23,775 nt of DNA, from the NCBI GenBank assembly GCA_045640905.1, contig JAZUFW010000056.1, positions 1 through 23,775 on the forward strand. Direction: 5' to 3'. Both the position numbers and the translations under genes were made by a program. How positions within the stretch are numbered: the stretch's first letter is position 1; each line of letters starts with the position of its first letter. Origin of the DNA: JAILLW01 sp045640905 (GTDB taxonomy: Bacteria; Bacillota; Clostridia; Lachnospirales; Lachnospiraceae). Positions 17,150-23,775 of this stretch are shown piece after piece. Below the pieces are notes generated by a model. It saw only the letters and a list, made by a program, of their open reading frames with translations. It ran no database searches and had not been told where the DNA came from.

Positions 17150-18556
17150 TCAGATTTGTTCCGAAGAAGATAGATAGAACAGCGAGGAAACATCTTTTCT
17201 GCTTTTGCAGGCTGTCTTCTTCAGAATATTGCTTACATGGAATCGGACCGTGTTTTCTGAAACATAAAGGCGGTCTGCAATCTCTGAATTGGATTTTCCT
17301 TCTATTAACAACTCTAATACATCCATTTCGCGAGCGGAAATATCATACTTTACTTTAAAAGCAGTCATTTTGTCTTCGTGGTTTTGAACCACCTGCGGTA
17401 CGGGAATAAATGATGTCAAATAATGGAAGATGAAGAAGGCGACAGCAATGACCAAAACAAAGCATGTTACCGTGATTAACAATAATTGATTATGAGATAG
17501 CATAATTCCCATAAATCCTCCTATTCCTTCTCCTAAACGACCAAATACAAGACCGAATGTACATAAGAATGTCATAGGTATCCCATTAGTGTTTACTGAA
17601 TCAGACATATCGGAAGTTATACCGAAGCGATATACGGACAACACTCCTGTGAAAAAATAAACCAGCAAAAATACAAGAAGCGTAATTCCGGAACTGGCCT
17701 GCAAAATAATATAAAGCATTGGTGTGGCTAAGATAATGAGACATGTAATGGCACTAATTTTCTTATTTCGATTGGTGATATATCCTCCAAGCAAAAGTCC
17801 AAAAACATTGGTTATTCTCAGAGATTCATTACTTATTCCGAGTATTTTGGAACTGTTATAGGGAAAGAAAAAGCCGAGGCTTTGAATTGCCCAACTGAAG
17901 GCAATAAACAGACATGCTGTGAAAAATACTTTCCATTTCCAAGGCTGGGGAGAATGCCGGTTATCTGAGGAACGTTCATTATTGATGGCATCTTCGATTG
18001 AATGCTTCCGGAAGGTGAATGCCAGCAAACCACATCCTAATATACCGACAAATAAATAGATTATTAGTGCCGGAAGCGATTGAACAAATGCGCCTTCCTG
18101 AATATATGGGAGTAAAGAGTTTATTATTACAGAGATTGCAGCTGCAATTCCGAAGAAAAGAGAACGCTTTTCTTTCGGACAAAATACAGTCATCAGGAAG
18201 ACATAGCATCCCTGTGTGCAACCAAACAGTATGAATTCTATGATTAGTATAACCATAAACAGGGTGCCGGAGATGGGAAGAAACAAAACAAATGCTACCA
18301 AGATGATAGATAATAGAGATACTGCGTATGCAATGAAAAATCGCCATTTCGTATAATGGTTTTTCAAAAACAGCGATATTGCCAGTATTCCCGGGACATT
18401 CAATATATAAAAATAACTATCAAAAAATATATCAACATTGAAATTCGAAGCAGCTGATTTATACATACAAAGAAAGTATGTTGCTGTTGCCAATGAATAA
18501 ATTAGAATGAACGATATAATGATGGCTATATAGTATGTTATTTTTTCCCTTTTCAT
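17150..18556 (-). CDS. MFS-like 12-TM protein fused to LuxR-type HTH
   Basis: A 468-residue one-component regulator. Residues 1-395 hold about twelve hydrophobic segments arranged as two six-TM halves with a soluble loop around 205-222, a major-facilitator-like layout. The C-terminus (about 405-465) is a LuxR/NarL helix-turn-helix: ISAREMDVLELLIEGKSNSE then IADRLYVSENTVRFHVSNIL, with the typical SENTV recognition helix. Fusions of this kind are known in gut Actinobacteria and some Firmicutes and are thought to sense a small molecule in the membrane and regulate neighbouring genes; the ligand is not known. A GGAG lies about 12 bases before the ATG. The divergent gene at 18832 is the natural target candidate, across 275 bases. 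Confidence 0.9.
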   Translation of the reverse strand: MKREKITYYIAIIISFILIYSLATATYFLCMYKSAASNFNVDIFFDSYFYILNVPGILAISLFLKNHYTKWRFFIAYAVSLLSIILVAFVLFLPISGTLFMVILIIEFILFGCTQGCYVFLMTVFCPKEKRSLFFGIAAAISVIINSLLPYIQEGAFVQSLPALIIYLFVGILGCGLLAFTFRKHSIEDAINNERSSDNRHSPQPWKWKVFFTACLFIAFSWAIQSLGFFFPYNSSKILGISNESLRITNVFGLLLGGYITNRNKKISAITCLIILATPMLYIILQASSGITLLVFLLVYFFTGVLSVYRFGITSDMSDSVNTNGIPMTFLCTFGLVFGRLGEGIGGFMGIMLSHNQLLLITVTCFVLVIAVAFFIFHYLTSFIPVPQVVQNHEDKMTAFKVKYDISAREMDVLELLIEGKSNSEIADRLYVSENTVRFHVSNILKKTACKSRKDVSSLFYLSSSEQI

Positions 18557-18831
18557 CTACAAATTAATCTCCTATATTGACATAATTCATACAAATTTTC
18601 TCATAATATATCATAAGGCATATGTGTACGGTTGTCACATTGTCAGGAAGATGCAGATGCCTGTCAAATAGCGTTTTGGCGCACACCTATCCAAAAACTA
18701 TCCTTGATAAACGGTCATTTTTATATAGAACTGGCAACCTGATGCCGACATTCTGTATTAGGATAATTGTATGGAATTTCTCCTTAACCGAGGATGCAAT
18801 TCGACAAGAAATACAGAAAGGTGAGTGAATA
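18557..18831. other. 275-base divergent intergenic leader region
   Basis: Between the MFS-LuxR gene and the large secreted protein. A TTGACA on the plus strand at 18577-18582 has CATAAT 19 bases downstream (18602-18607), a sub-optimal spacing for a promoter, leaving a leader of over 200 bases. A 68-codon frame at 18622-18828 has no ribosome site and looks like chance. AAAGGTGAG at 18817-18825 serves the downstream gene. I see no strong terminator or riboswitch-like core, though the leader length is notable. Confidence 0.4.
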
Positions 18832-21144
18832 ATGAAAAAAAATATCAAGAGATGGATGGCGATTCTGGCCGCGATTTCATTGATGAGCATGTGCGTATTT
18901 TCAAATGCATTCGTCAGTACAAGAGCCGAAGTGGAAGATACCGGTACGCCAAACGGGGAAGAGTTACCGGAAGAAGAGCTGCCGGAAGAAGAGCTGCCGG
19001 AAGAAGAACTGCCGGAAGAAGAACTGCCGGAAGAAGAACAATCGGAGGAAGACCTGACAAATGAAGAGAATCAGGGAGAGACCCCTGCACTTATGATGCT
19101 GCTGGGCTCTTCAGGAGGATCGCCTAAGCTTGAACTATCCTTTGATGACACTGCCAACGGTAAAGTTTATTATAAAGCATCATCCGAGGGCGAATGGATT
19201 GAAATTGCAACAGCGATTCCTCGAAGTGAAGCTATTGAGGTGTATGCAGTAAAGGTTGTACCTGACAGCGGATACAAACTGGCCAATCATGTTTCGCTGT
19301 CCGGAGGAGCATTTGAAGGTAGTCTTACTGATGAAAACGGAGCCATATTATCGGAAAATGAAATATATGAGCTTGGACACGTTATGTTTAGTCCCGAAGG
19401 ATCCAATCCCCCGCCACCGCCTCAGGTTGATAACGGGAAAATAAATCTTAATTTTCAAATTGATTCGGCTATCAGCGGAACGTTTACACCTAATGTTACG
19501 GTAGAATTCTATGATTCTTCTGAAATCAGGATTGATACGGGTTCGGGAATATATTCGGCAAGTCAGGAATTGGAGATTCCCGATGGAACTTCCAAATTGA
19601 AGGTATCTTTATCTTCAGACAATCTTCAAAATGCACGTCTGCGTCCGTCCGGATCAAATGAAATTGATATTATCGATGCTATCAGACGTGAAGGCTCTTG
19701 CTATAACGATATTAATGTTTCTGACGGATATGAATTGTTTCTTCAGTTTAGCAACAAAATGAATGTAAGCTGGACTTACGATTCCTCTGATGACAGAAGA
19801 GATATGATAGTAGAGAATGCAAGAATAGAATTGCTGAAGTCTTCCACTGCCGGTGATTATATGGATGAAGGCTGTACTGATTTTAATCTGACAATCGGAC
19901 AGGACTACTACTTTGAATTAATACCCAATCCCGGATATCAGGTTGTTGGCCTTAGAATTAATGGTTATGATATTGCTCCGCAGGAATCTGTCGGGGTTTT
20001 CAAGTTCACTATGTCTCAATCAAATTTTCATTTCAGCGGAATTGTGGCACAGCAACCCGATATTGCTTCGTTTAATGAGGGTGGCATTCTGGGCGGAATG
20101 CAAATTGATGGAGCAGGAGCAGTAAATTCAGGTAATGTCAGGGTTAGTGAGACTGATTTGACGCCTGACCAATCAGCGCTTGATGTTGTGAGTGATCCGG
20201 AGGCAGAAGTGTTCGGAACGGTAGACTTGACACTTGAACAGGTAATAAGTAAAGGAAATGGTGATTATTGGGCCACTTCAAAGTCGGAAACGACTAATCC
20301 TGTTAACATTAGTGTAGCAGTTCCTGTTGATTTACTAGCATCGAGTGAAACATATTCCATAGTCCGTAAGCATGGTGATGCATATGAAGAGCTGGAAGCA
20401 ACTTATGATTCAGACAGTGAAATGCTGAGTTTTGCATCAGATAAATTTTCGGAATATACGATTATAAAGAAACATGCCAAAAAGCCGGCACCTATTAATC
20501 CGCCGGAGGAGAAACCTGCCGATAATACGAATGGCATTTCGTCGGTTACAGTACCAACTTCGGGAACTGTTACTATTGCAAAGAAGGATGCAAAAGAAAA
20601 TGTTGCTGTAATGGTTGGGGGCGCCGGTGCTGATGTAAAGATTTCAAATTGGAACGAGTTGGCAAATTATCTGGAAACAAATTCACTTGATGGAACATTA
20701 TCCGGGACATCAGTGTCAAAAGCTGCCGTCCCTCTTGCTAAGCCGATGCAACTGGTTTTGGGAGAAAAGGATACAGTTATTCCGGAAAATGTATTTGATT
20801 CGTTGGCCAATAGCTCTTTCGGAAGCATGCATATACATATTTCCGATGGTGTAGCTGTTAACTTCATTAACAATTCAAATTTGGCTAAGCAGAATGCTCT
20901 TGATTTGAAATGTACGATTATTTCTCAAAAGGGATATGCAAAGAGAATCGCATTCAATTCGAATGCCAAGTTGGCCGGTCTGACGACTATTCATGCTACG
21001 GCACCCAAAACAGTAAAGAGCGTGAATGTCTACACTGTTGATAAACAGGGAAGAGAAACACTTCTTTGGGAAAATGTTCCGGTTGTTGATGGAAGATTCT
21101 GCTTCGTGATTAATCAGTTGGGTGTATTCGAAATTCGATATTAA
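18832..21144 (+). CDS. large secreted protein with Glu-Leu-Pro repeats
   Basis: A 770-residue exported protein. The signal peptide ends near FVSTRAE (about residue 32). Residues 43-75 are an acidic linker of pentapeptide repeats (EELPE), encoded by a 15-bp tandem DNA repeat. A beta-rich body follows, with a GSNPPPPPQ proline hinge near residue 190 before a second set of beta-rich modules and a third after KPAPINPPEEKPADNT (about 550). No LPXTG, SLH or choline-binding repeat is visible, so the attachment mode is unclear; it may be freely secreted. The C-terminus ends NQLGVFEIRY. The start follows AAAGGTGAG. It may be a surface or extracellular adhesin-like product, but no enzymatic motif is seen. 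It is read toward a terminator shared with the XRE gene. Confidence 0.85.
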   Translation: MKKNIKRWMAILAAISLMSMCVFSNAFVSTRAEVEDTGTPNGEELPEEELPEEELPEEELPEEELPEEEQSEEDLTNEENQGETPALMMLLGSSGGSPKLELSFDDTANGKVYYKASSEGEWIEIATAIPRSEAIEVYAVKVVPDSGYKLANHVSLSGGAFEGSLTDENGAILSENEIYELGHVMFSPEGSNPPPPPQVDNGKINLNFQIDSAISGTFTPNVTVEFYDSSEIRIDTGSGIYSASQELEIPDGTSKLKVSLSSDNLQNARLRPSGSNEIDIIDAIRREGSCYNDINVSDGYELFLQFSNKMNVSWTYDSSDDRRDMIVENARIELLKSSTAGDYMDEGCTDFNLTIGQDYYFELIPNPGYQVVGLRINGYDIAPQESVGVFKFTMSQSNFHFSGIVAQQPDIASFNEGGILGGMQIDGAGAVNSGNVRVSETDLTPDQSALDVVSDPEAEVFGTVDLTLEQVISKGNGDYWATSKSETTNPVNISVAVPVDLLASSETYSIVRKHGDAYEELEATYDSDSEMLSFASDKFSEYTIIKKHAKKPAPINPPEEKPADNTNGISSVTVPTSGTVTIAKKDAKENVAVMVGGAGADVKISNWNELANYLETNSLDGTLSGTSVSKAAVPLAKPMQLVLGEKDTVIPENVFDSLANSSFGSMHIHISDGVAVNFINNSNLAKQNALDLKCTIISQKGYAKRIAFNSNAKLAGLTTIHATAPKTVKSVNVYTVDKQGRETLLWENVPVVDGRFCFVINQLGVFEIRY
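18958..19056 (+). repeat. 15-bp in-frame tandem repeat encoding EELPE units
   Basis: Within the secreted-protein gene, units of GAAGAAGAGCTGCCG run as full 15-bp copies at 18970, 18985, 19000 and 19015, with diverged units at 18958 and 19030-19056. The first pair and second pair differ only by GAG versus GAA, a synonymous change. Such a run can change copy number by slippage without shifting the frame, so linker length may vary between strains. Confidence 0.9.
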
Positions 21145-21166
21145 TGTGTGAAATTGATAAGTATCA

Positions 21167-21194
21167 AAAACAGGAGGGGTGACCCTCCTGTTTT
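21167..21194. terminator. bidirectional terminator between convergent genes
   Basis: AAAACAGGAGGG (21167-21178) pairs perfectly with CCCTCCTGTTTT (21183-21194) around a GTGA loop. It lies between the secreted-protein stop and the end of the XRE gene and should act in both directions. Confidence 0.92.
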
Positions 21195-21222
21195 GCTAAG
21201 TTTTGTTTGATATTATGCTTTA

Positions 21223-22221
21223 TTAGTCCTTTTTGGCAGCTGTTTTGATAATGCTCATTAATGCAGCATACAAGACACCGGCTATTGGCCATACCATCCA
21301 GCACTTGTTCCATCCGTGGGTCATGAATCCCCAACCGAGGAATATCGCTGTAATAATGCACCAGTATGCACCGGATAAGGGCGCGTACTTCTTGGTTTCC
21401 TTTTTGCCCTTGGAAGAATAATCGTCTTCCAAAAGAAGGATTTTGTGACTTTCAGTAATCTCACCAGTTCTGACAAAGAGGTTGGTTGCTATGGCAATTG
21501 ATGTTAACAATAAGCATACCATACAGACCAAAATAAAATCCGGAGCGTCTAAACAGGCGCAGACGATAAGAGGGACTACACTGCATACACACAGTAATAC
21601 GCCGATAATGTTGTTACGCAACGCTTTGTTTTCAAAAGCGAGTCTTTTTTCTTTAACCATTCCGTCAACACCGTATTCGGTTTCAAATTCTTCGGTTTTT
21701 AAATAGTCAAATCGCTTTGTTTTCTTTTCCAAAAGCATAAATATGGTAATGCCTAGCGCAATCTGGAGGAATAATACTATAAGTCCGACTGCTGCAGCCA
21801 CACCTTCACTGACGGTTGAGTAATAATCGGATAAACCTGCCATGAATATCAATACAACGGGACATGAAACCAGTAAAGAAGTGCCGAGGGCCATTGTGGG
21901 AGCTGTTTCTTCCTTTATTTTTAAGAATTCGGAAGCTTCTTCCATTGTAATCTTCTTAACCGGTGATAATGATGAACTCGCAAGGTCTGTAGTAGCGGGC
22001 ATAACATGTATATCGTTAGGTTCCAATTCATCTTTTAGTAAGTAATCGGTGGACACTCCGAAAATTTCAGCCATTGCTATTATTTTATTTAAATCGGGAA
22101 TTGCCTGCGCACCTTCCCATTTTGAAACTGCCTGTCTGGATACACCGAGTTGTTCTGCCAGATCTTCCTGCGACCATCCGTTCTTTTTTCTTTCATTAAT
22201 AATTTTGTCTGCTAATATCAT
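21223..22221 (-). CDS. membrane-anchored XRE-family transcriptional regulator
   Basis: A 332-residue regulator. Residues 1-65 are a Cro/CI-type helix-turn-helix (ERKKNGWSQEDLAEQLGVSR then QAVSKWEGAQAIPDLNKI). A hydrophilic linker follows, then about six hydrophobic segments from about residue 108 to the end (LLVSCPVVLIFMAGL; AAVGLIVLFLQIALGITIFM; two in the middle; two at the C-terminus). Such HTH-plus-membrane proteins are common in Lachnospiraceae and are presumed to sense membrane or envelope state. I chose the ATG at 22221, preceded by AAAGGG. The frame stays open to 22449, but that extension crosses the promoter and operator-like repeats and has no homologous look. The gene is probably autoregulated, see the elements at 22306 and 22348. 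Confidence 0.87.
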   Translation of the reverse strand: MILADKIINERKKNGWSQEDLAEQLGVSRQAVSKWEGAQAIPDLNKIIAMAEIFGVSTDYLLKDELEPNDIHVMPATTDLASSSLSPVKKITMEEASEFLKIKEETAPTMALGTSLLVSCPVVLIFMAGLSDYYSTVSEGVAAAVGLIVLFLQIALGITIFMLLEKKTKRFDYLKTEEFETEYGVDGMVKEKRLAFENKALRNNIIGVLLCVCSVVPLIVCACLDAPDFILVCMVCLLLTSIAIATNLFVRTGEITESHKILLLEDDYSSKGKKETKKYAPLSGAYWCIITAIFLGWGFMTHGWNKCWMVWPIAGVLYAALMSIIKTAAKKD

Positions 22222-22305
22222 TTTTTCCCTTTCCGAAAGCTTCGTTTTGCTTCCTGCCGTTTGATTTAATTTTGCTTCGTTCGAACAATCACAGATTATC
22301 AAAAA

Positions 22306-22316
22306 CGGCGGTTGCA
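22306..22316 (-). promoter_or_regulatory. operator-like repeat, downstream copy
   Basis: TGCAACCGCCG read on the minus strand, placed at the expected transcription start just after the -10 box of the XRE promoter. It is identical to the copy at 22348. A bound protein here would block initiation. Confidence 0.6.
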
Positions 22317-22317
22317 C

Positions 22318-22346
22318 ACCATAAAGTCGGCTTTTCAATTTGTCAA
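22318..22346 (-). promoter_or_regulatory. sigma-A promoter of the XRE gene
   Basis: On the minus strand TTGACA (22346-22341), a 17-base spacer, and TATGGT (22323-22318). The -35 is perfect and the spacing ideal. The start would lie near 22311, giving a leader of about 90 bases before the ATG at 22221. Confidence 0.7.
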
Positions 22347-22347
22347 C

Positions 22348-22358
22348 CGGCGGTTGCA
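22348..22358 (-). promoter_or_regulatory. operator-like repeat, upstream copy
   Basis: TGCAACCGCCG on the minus strand immediately before the -35 box. With its flanks it makes the odd palindrome AACCG-C-CGGTT, extending into the TTGACA. The distance to the downstream copy is 42 bases, about four helical turns, so both face the same side of the DNA. Confidence 0.6.
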
Positions 22359-22464
22359 AATGCACAAATTCAAGGAATATTATAGGGGATTTTCTTTGAT
22401 GTGTAAAATTCGGGAAGAGGGAGGTGATTATATATTTTGATTTGGGCATACATCTAATCCGGGG

Positions 22465-22493
22465 TTGAATACTATGTCATTTATCCTTATAAT
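22465..22493 (+). promoter_or_regulatory. sigma-A promoter of small secreted protein
   Basis: TTGAAT (22465-22470), 17-base spacer, TATAAT (22488-22493). The -10 is a perfect match. The start would be near 22500, followed by AGGAGG at 22517-22522 and the ATG at 22528. Confidence 0.75.
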
Positions 22494-22527
22494 TGACTTT
22501 ATAAAATATGTTTGTTAGGAGGATCTT

Positions 22528-23373
22528 ATGAAGAGAAGATTAGGTTATTTATTGACAGTAATATTGGCCATGACCATGGTTATGGGAATTGGTGTGACGG
22601 CTTTGGCGCTTGAGAATATATGGAATCAGAGTTCGTATGACAGTGGTGTGGTAGATTTGGTTACAGATGAATCGGATGTGATTAATTTGTGCGGTTTTTA
22701 TAATTATTCAGGTCAAAATGCAGTTATTACTGCGAGAATCTATTTTAATGATATTTTTTTCGAAGGTCCGGATACTTATCCCGATGGTACAGGAATAACT
22801 CTGGCAAACAGGTGGATTTATGGCCAATCTCTAATAAACAGGGTATTGCCTTCTCTGGCTCCGGATAAATCTTCGGATGATTTTGAGCGTAAAATGCGTA
22901 TTACCTGGGATGGAACAAATAAGATTATGTCATATTATTTCTCCTACAATTCATCTACTCCGGAACCTTGTGGAACCGCTGCTCATACTCACAATTTCCA
23001 GTGGCAGACAATAACTGAACCCACACAGTATTCTGATGGATTAGCAGGGGATGTTTGTACCATCTGTGGCTTAGCGAAGAATACACAGCCTTTATCAGCA
23101 TATGGTTTCACAATCAATGACTACGCCACCAAGATGGTTAATGCTTCAAAATCAGGACAGGTTATAAAGCTTGAACTTGGTGAGTGGAATTCATTCCCGA
23201 AGGCTTTTATGGAGAAGGTTGCTGCCAAATCTGCACAGAATGTAACATTTGTATTTAAGTATAAGTGGAATCACGTTAAGCAGGAGATAACCATTCCTGC
23301 AGGAACTTTGGTAGACACTTCCCTGGATTGGTACGGTCCTGCGAAGATGGCAGAGCTTTACGGAGCAAATTAA
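22528..23373 (+). CDS. small secreted protein with His/Cys motif, unknown
   Basis: A 281-residue exported protein. The signal peptide ends near VTALALEN (about residue 28). Residues 30-140 form a beta-rich domain. A linker then holds HTHNFQWQTITEPTQYSDGL, followed by CTIC (Cys177, Cys180; also Cys148, His153, His155). This resembles the short metal-binding-like modules repeated in many Lachnospiraceae secreted proteins. The C-terminal 85 residues (MVNASKSGQVIKLELGEWNS... YKWNHVKQEITIPAGTLV) resemble a small conserved domain seen at the ends of other clostridial secreted proteins, of unknown role. Promoter, AGGAGG site and terminator are all strong, which suggests a well-expressed single gene. 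No enzymatic or anchoring motif is seen. Confidence 0.85.
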   Translation: MKRRLGYLLTVILAMTMVMGIGVTALALENIWNQSSYDSGVVDLVTDESDVINLCGFYNYSGQNAVITARIYFNDIFFEGPDTYPDGTGITLANRWIYGQSLINRVLPSLAPDKSSDDFERKMRITWDGTNKIMSYYFSYNSSTPEPCGTAAHTHNFQWQTITEPTQYSDGLAGDVCTICGLAKNTQPLSAYGFTINDYATKMVNASKSGQVIKLELGEWNSFPKAFMEKVAAKSAQNVTFVFKYKWNHVKQEITIPAGTLVDTSLDWYGPAKMAELYGAN

Positions 23374-23400
23374 TATTGATGATATAAATATATGAATGAA

Positions 23401-23430
23401 TGCCACGGCAAATTGCCGTGGCATTTTTTT
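23401..23430 (+). terminator. rho-independent terminator
   Basis: TGCCACGGC (23401-23409) pairs perfectly with GCCGTGGCA (23415-23423) around an AAATT loop, followed by seven T. It ends the secreted-protein transcript just before the hairpin array. Confidence 0.93.
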
Positions 23431-23446
23431 CAATCTGAAGAAGCCA

Positions 23447-23775
23447 GGGGCCCGGGAGAGAGTGAAATAAAGAAGTCTCCTGGGCCCCGAAGAGCGAGAA
23501 AAGTAGTCAGGGGCCCAGGAGAGAGCAAAACAAAAAAGTCTCCTGGGCCCCGCAGAGCGAGAAAAGAAGCCAGGGGCCCAGGAGAGAGTGAAATAAAGAA
23601 GTCTCCTGGGCCCCGCAGAGCAAGAAAAGAAGTCAGGGGCCCAGGAGAGAGTGAAATAAAGAAGTCTCCTGGGCCCCGCAGAGCGAGAAAAGAAGCCAGG
23701 GGCCCAGGAGAGAGTGAAATAAAGAAGTCTCCTGGGCCCCGCAGAGCAAGAAAAGAAGTCAGGGGCCCAGGAGAG
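23447..23775. repeat. 63-bp tandem array of GC-rich hairpins, runs off window
   Basis: Five full units and a partial sixth begin at 23447, 23510, 23573, 23636, 23699 and 23762, an exact 63-base period. Each unit is a 13-bp inverted repeat (GGGGCCCAGGAGA and TCTCCTGGGCCCC) around a 16-base A-rich loop (GAGTGAAATAAAGAAG), then a 21-base purine-rich spacer. The arms each contain the self-complementary GGGCCC. Unit 1 has a G in the left arm that leaves only a G-U wobble, so pairing is kept; unit 2 has a variant loop. Because 63 is divisible by three, each frame repeats: one plus frame (in phase with an ATG at 23392) and one minus frame stay open to the edge, encoding a repeated Arg/Pro/Gly/Lys-rich plus-strand peptide. 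GC is far above the flanks. It could be a structured-RNA or DNA element, or the start of a repeat-protein gene. Confidence 0.9.

Larger units (their letters stand above)
22222..22527. other. 306-base divergent regulatory region
   Basis: This gap holds the XRE promoter on the minus strand (22318-22346), two 11-bp operator-like repeats, and the plus-strand promoter for the secreted protein (22465-22493). The open frame running through it on the minus strand is rejected as coding. No RNA gene is visible. Confidence 0.6.

Noticed and set aside
18622..18828. 68-codon frame upstream of the large secreted protein
   Set aside because: No ribosome binding site, no domain pattern and unusual residue composition. 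It is more likely part of the untranslated leader.
18825..19064. Plus-strand frame with repeated Gly-Arg-Arg-Ala/Thr units
   Set aside because: It is the out-of-frame reading of the 15-bp repeat in the 770-residue secreted-protein gene, with no ribosome site of its own.
22222..22449. Possible 76-residue N-terminal extension of the XRE regulator
   Set aside because: It would run across the promoter and operator-like repeats and lacks a ribosome site. The ATG at 22221 has a good one and starts directly at the HTH domain.
23447..23775. CRISPR array
   Set aside because: The period is exact and the spacers are near-identical, and no cas gene is nearby. A CRISPR would have unique spacers.

Overview
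The window looks like chromosomal DNA of a Gram-positive, fibre- or mucosa-associated Firmicute, most likely a Lachnospiraceae (Butyrivibrio/Lachnospira-like) bacterium. This rests on moderate-to-low GC, strong AGGAGG-type ribosome binding sites, several TTG/GTG starts, lipoproteins with acidic linkers, LuxR/XRE regulators with membrane domains, FGGY sugar kinases and HD-GYP/7TM sensors. The genus is inference; there is no rRNA or other marker in the window.

Layout. (1) 1-1643: the 3' part of a GH27 alpha-galactosidase, a small overlapping unknown gene, a small secreted acidic protein and a terminator. (2) 1692-2825: an aldo/keto reductase with a C-terminal bis-[4Fe-4S] module. It converges, with only a 9-base gap, on a three-gene minus-strand metal-chelate ABC importer (permease, ATPase, lipoprotein; 5576 down to 2835). 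(3) 5732-10865: a signalling operon with a membrane hybrid histidine kinase, a 7TM-PAS protein without an output domain, and a membrane HD-GYP phosphodiesterase that overlaps it by 14 bases. (4) 10990-15502: an FGGY carbohydrate kinase behind its own promoter, then a closely packed two-gene ABC exporter (ABCG-like ATPase carrying an N-terminal membrane domain, plus an ABC-2 permease) and a MobA-like nucleotidyltransferase, closed by a terminator. (5) 15526-15699 (minus): an easily missed 57-residue gene whose product joins a double-glycine leader-like N-terminus to a Cys/His zinc-ribbon-like core. (6) 15810-18556: an acidic lipoprotein and, convergent across a perfect 12-bp stem terminator, a 12-TM MFS-like protein fused to a LuxR helix-turn-helix. 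(7) 18832-21144: a large secreted protein with a 15-bp in-frame repeat, convergent with a membrane-anchored XRE regulator. The promoter of that regulator is flanked by two identical 11-bp elements exactly 42 bp apart. (8) 22528-23373: a small secreted protein behind a near-consensus promoter and terminator, followed to the right edge by an exact 63-bp-period array of GC-rich hairpins.

The most unusual items are the 63-bp hairpin array, the double-glycine/zinc-ribbon mini-gene, the duplicated operator around the XRE promoter, the MFS-LuxR fusion, and the split sensor/HD-GYP pair whose HD-GYP partner has a degenerate GGDEF-like tail. No rRNA, tRNA, CRISPR array, transposase or phage gene was seen.
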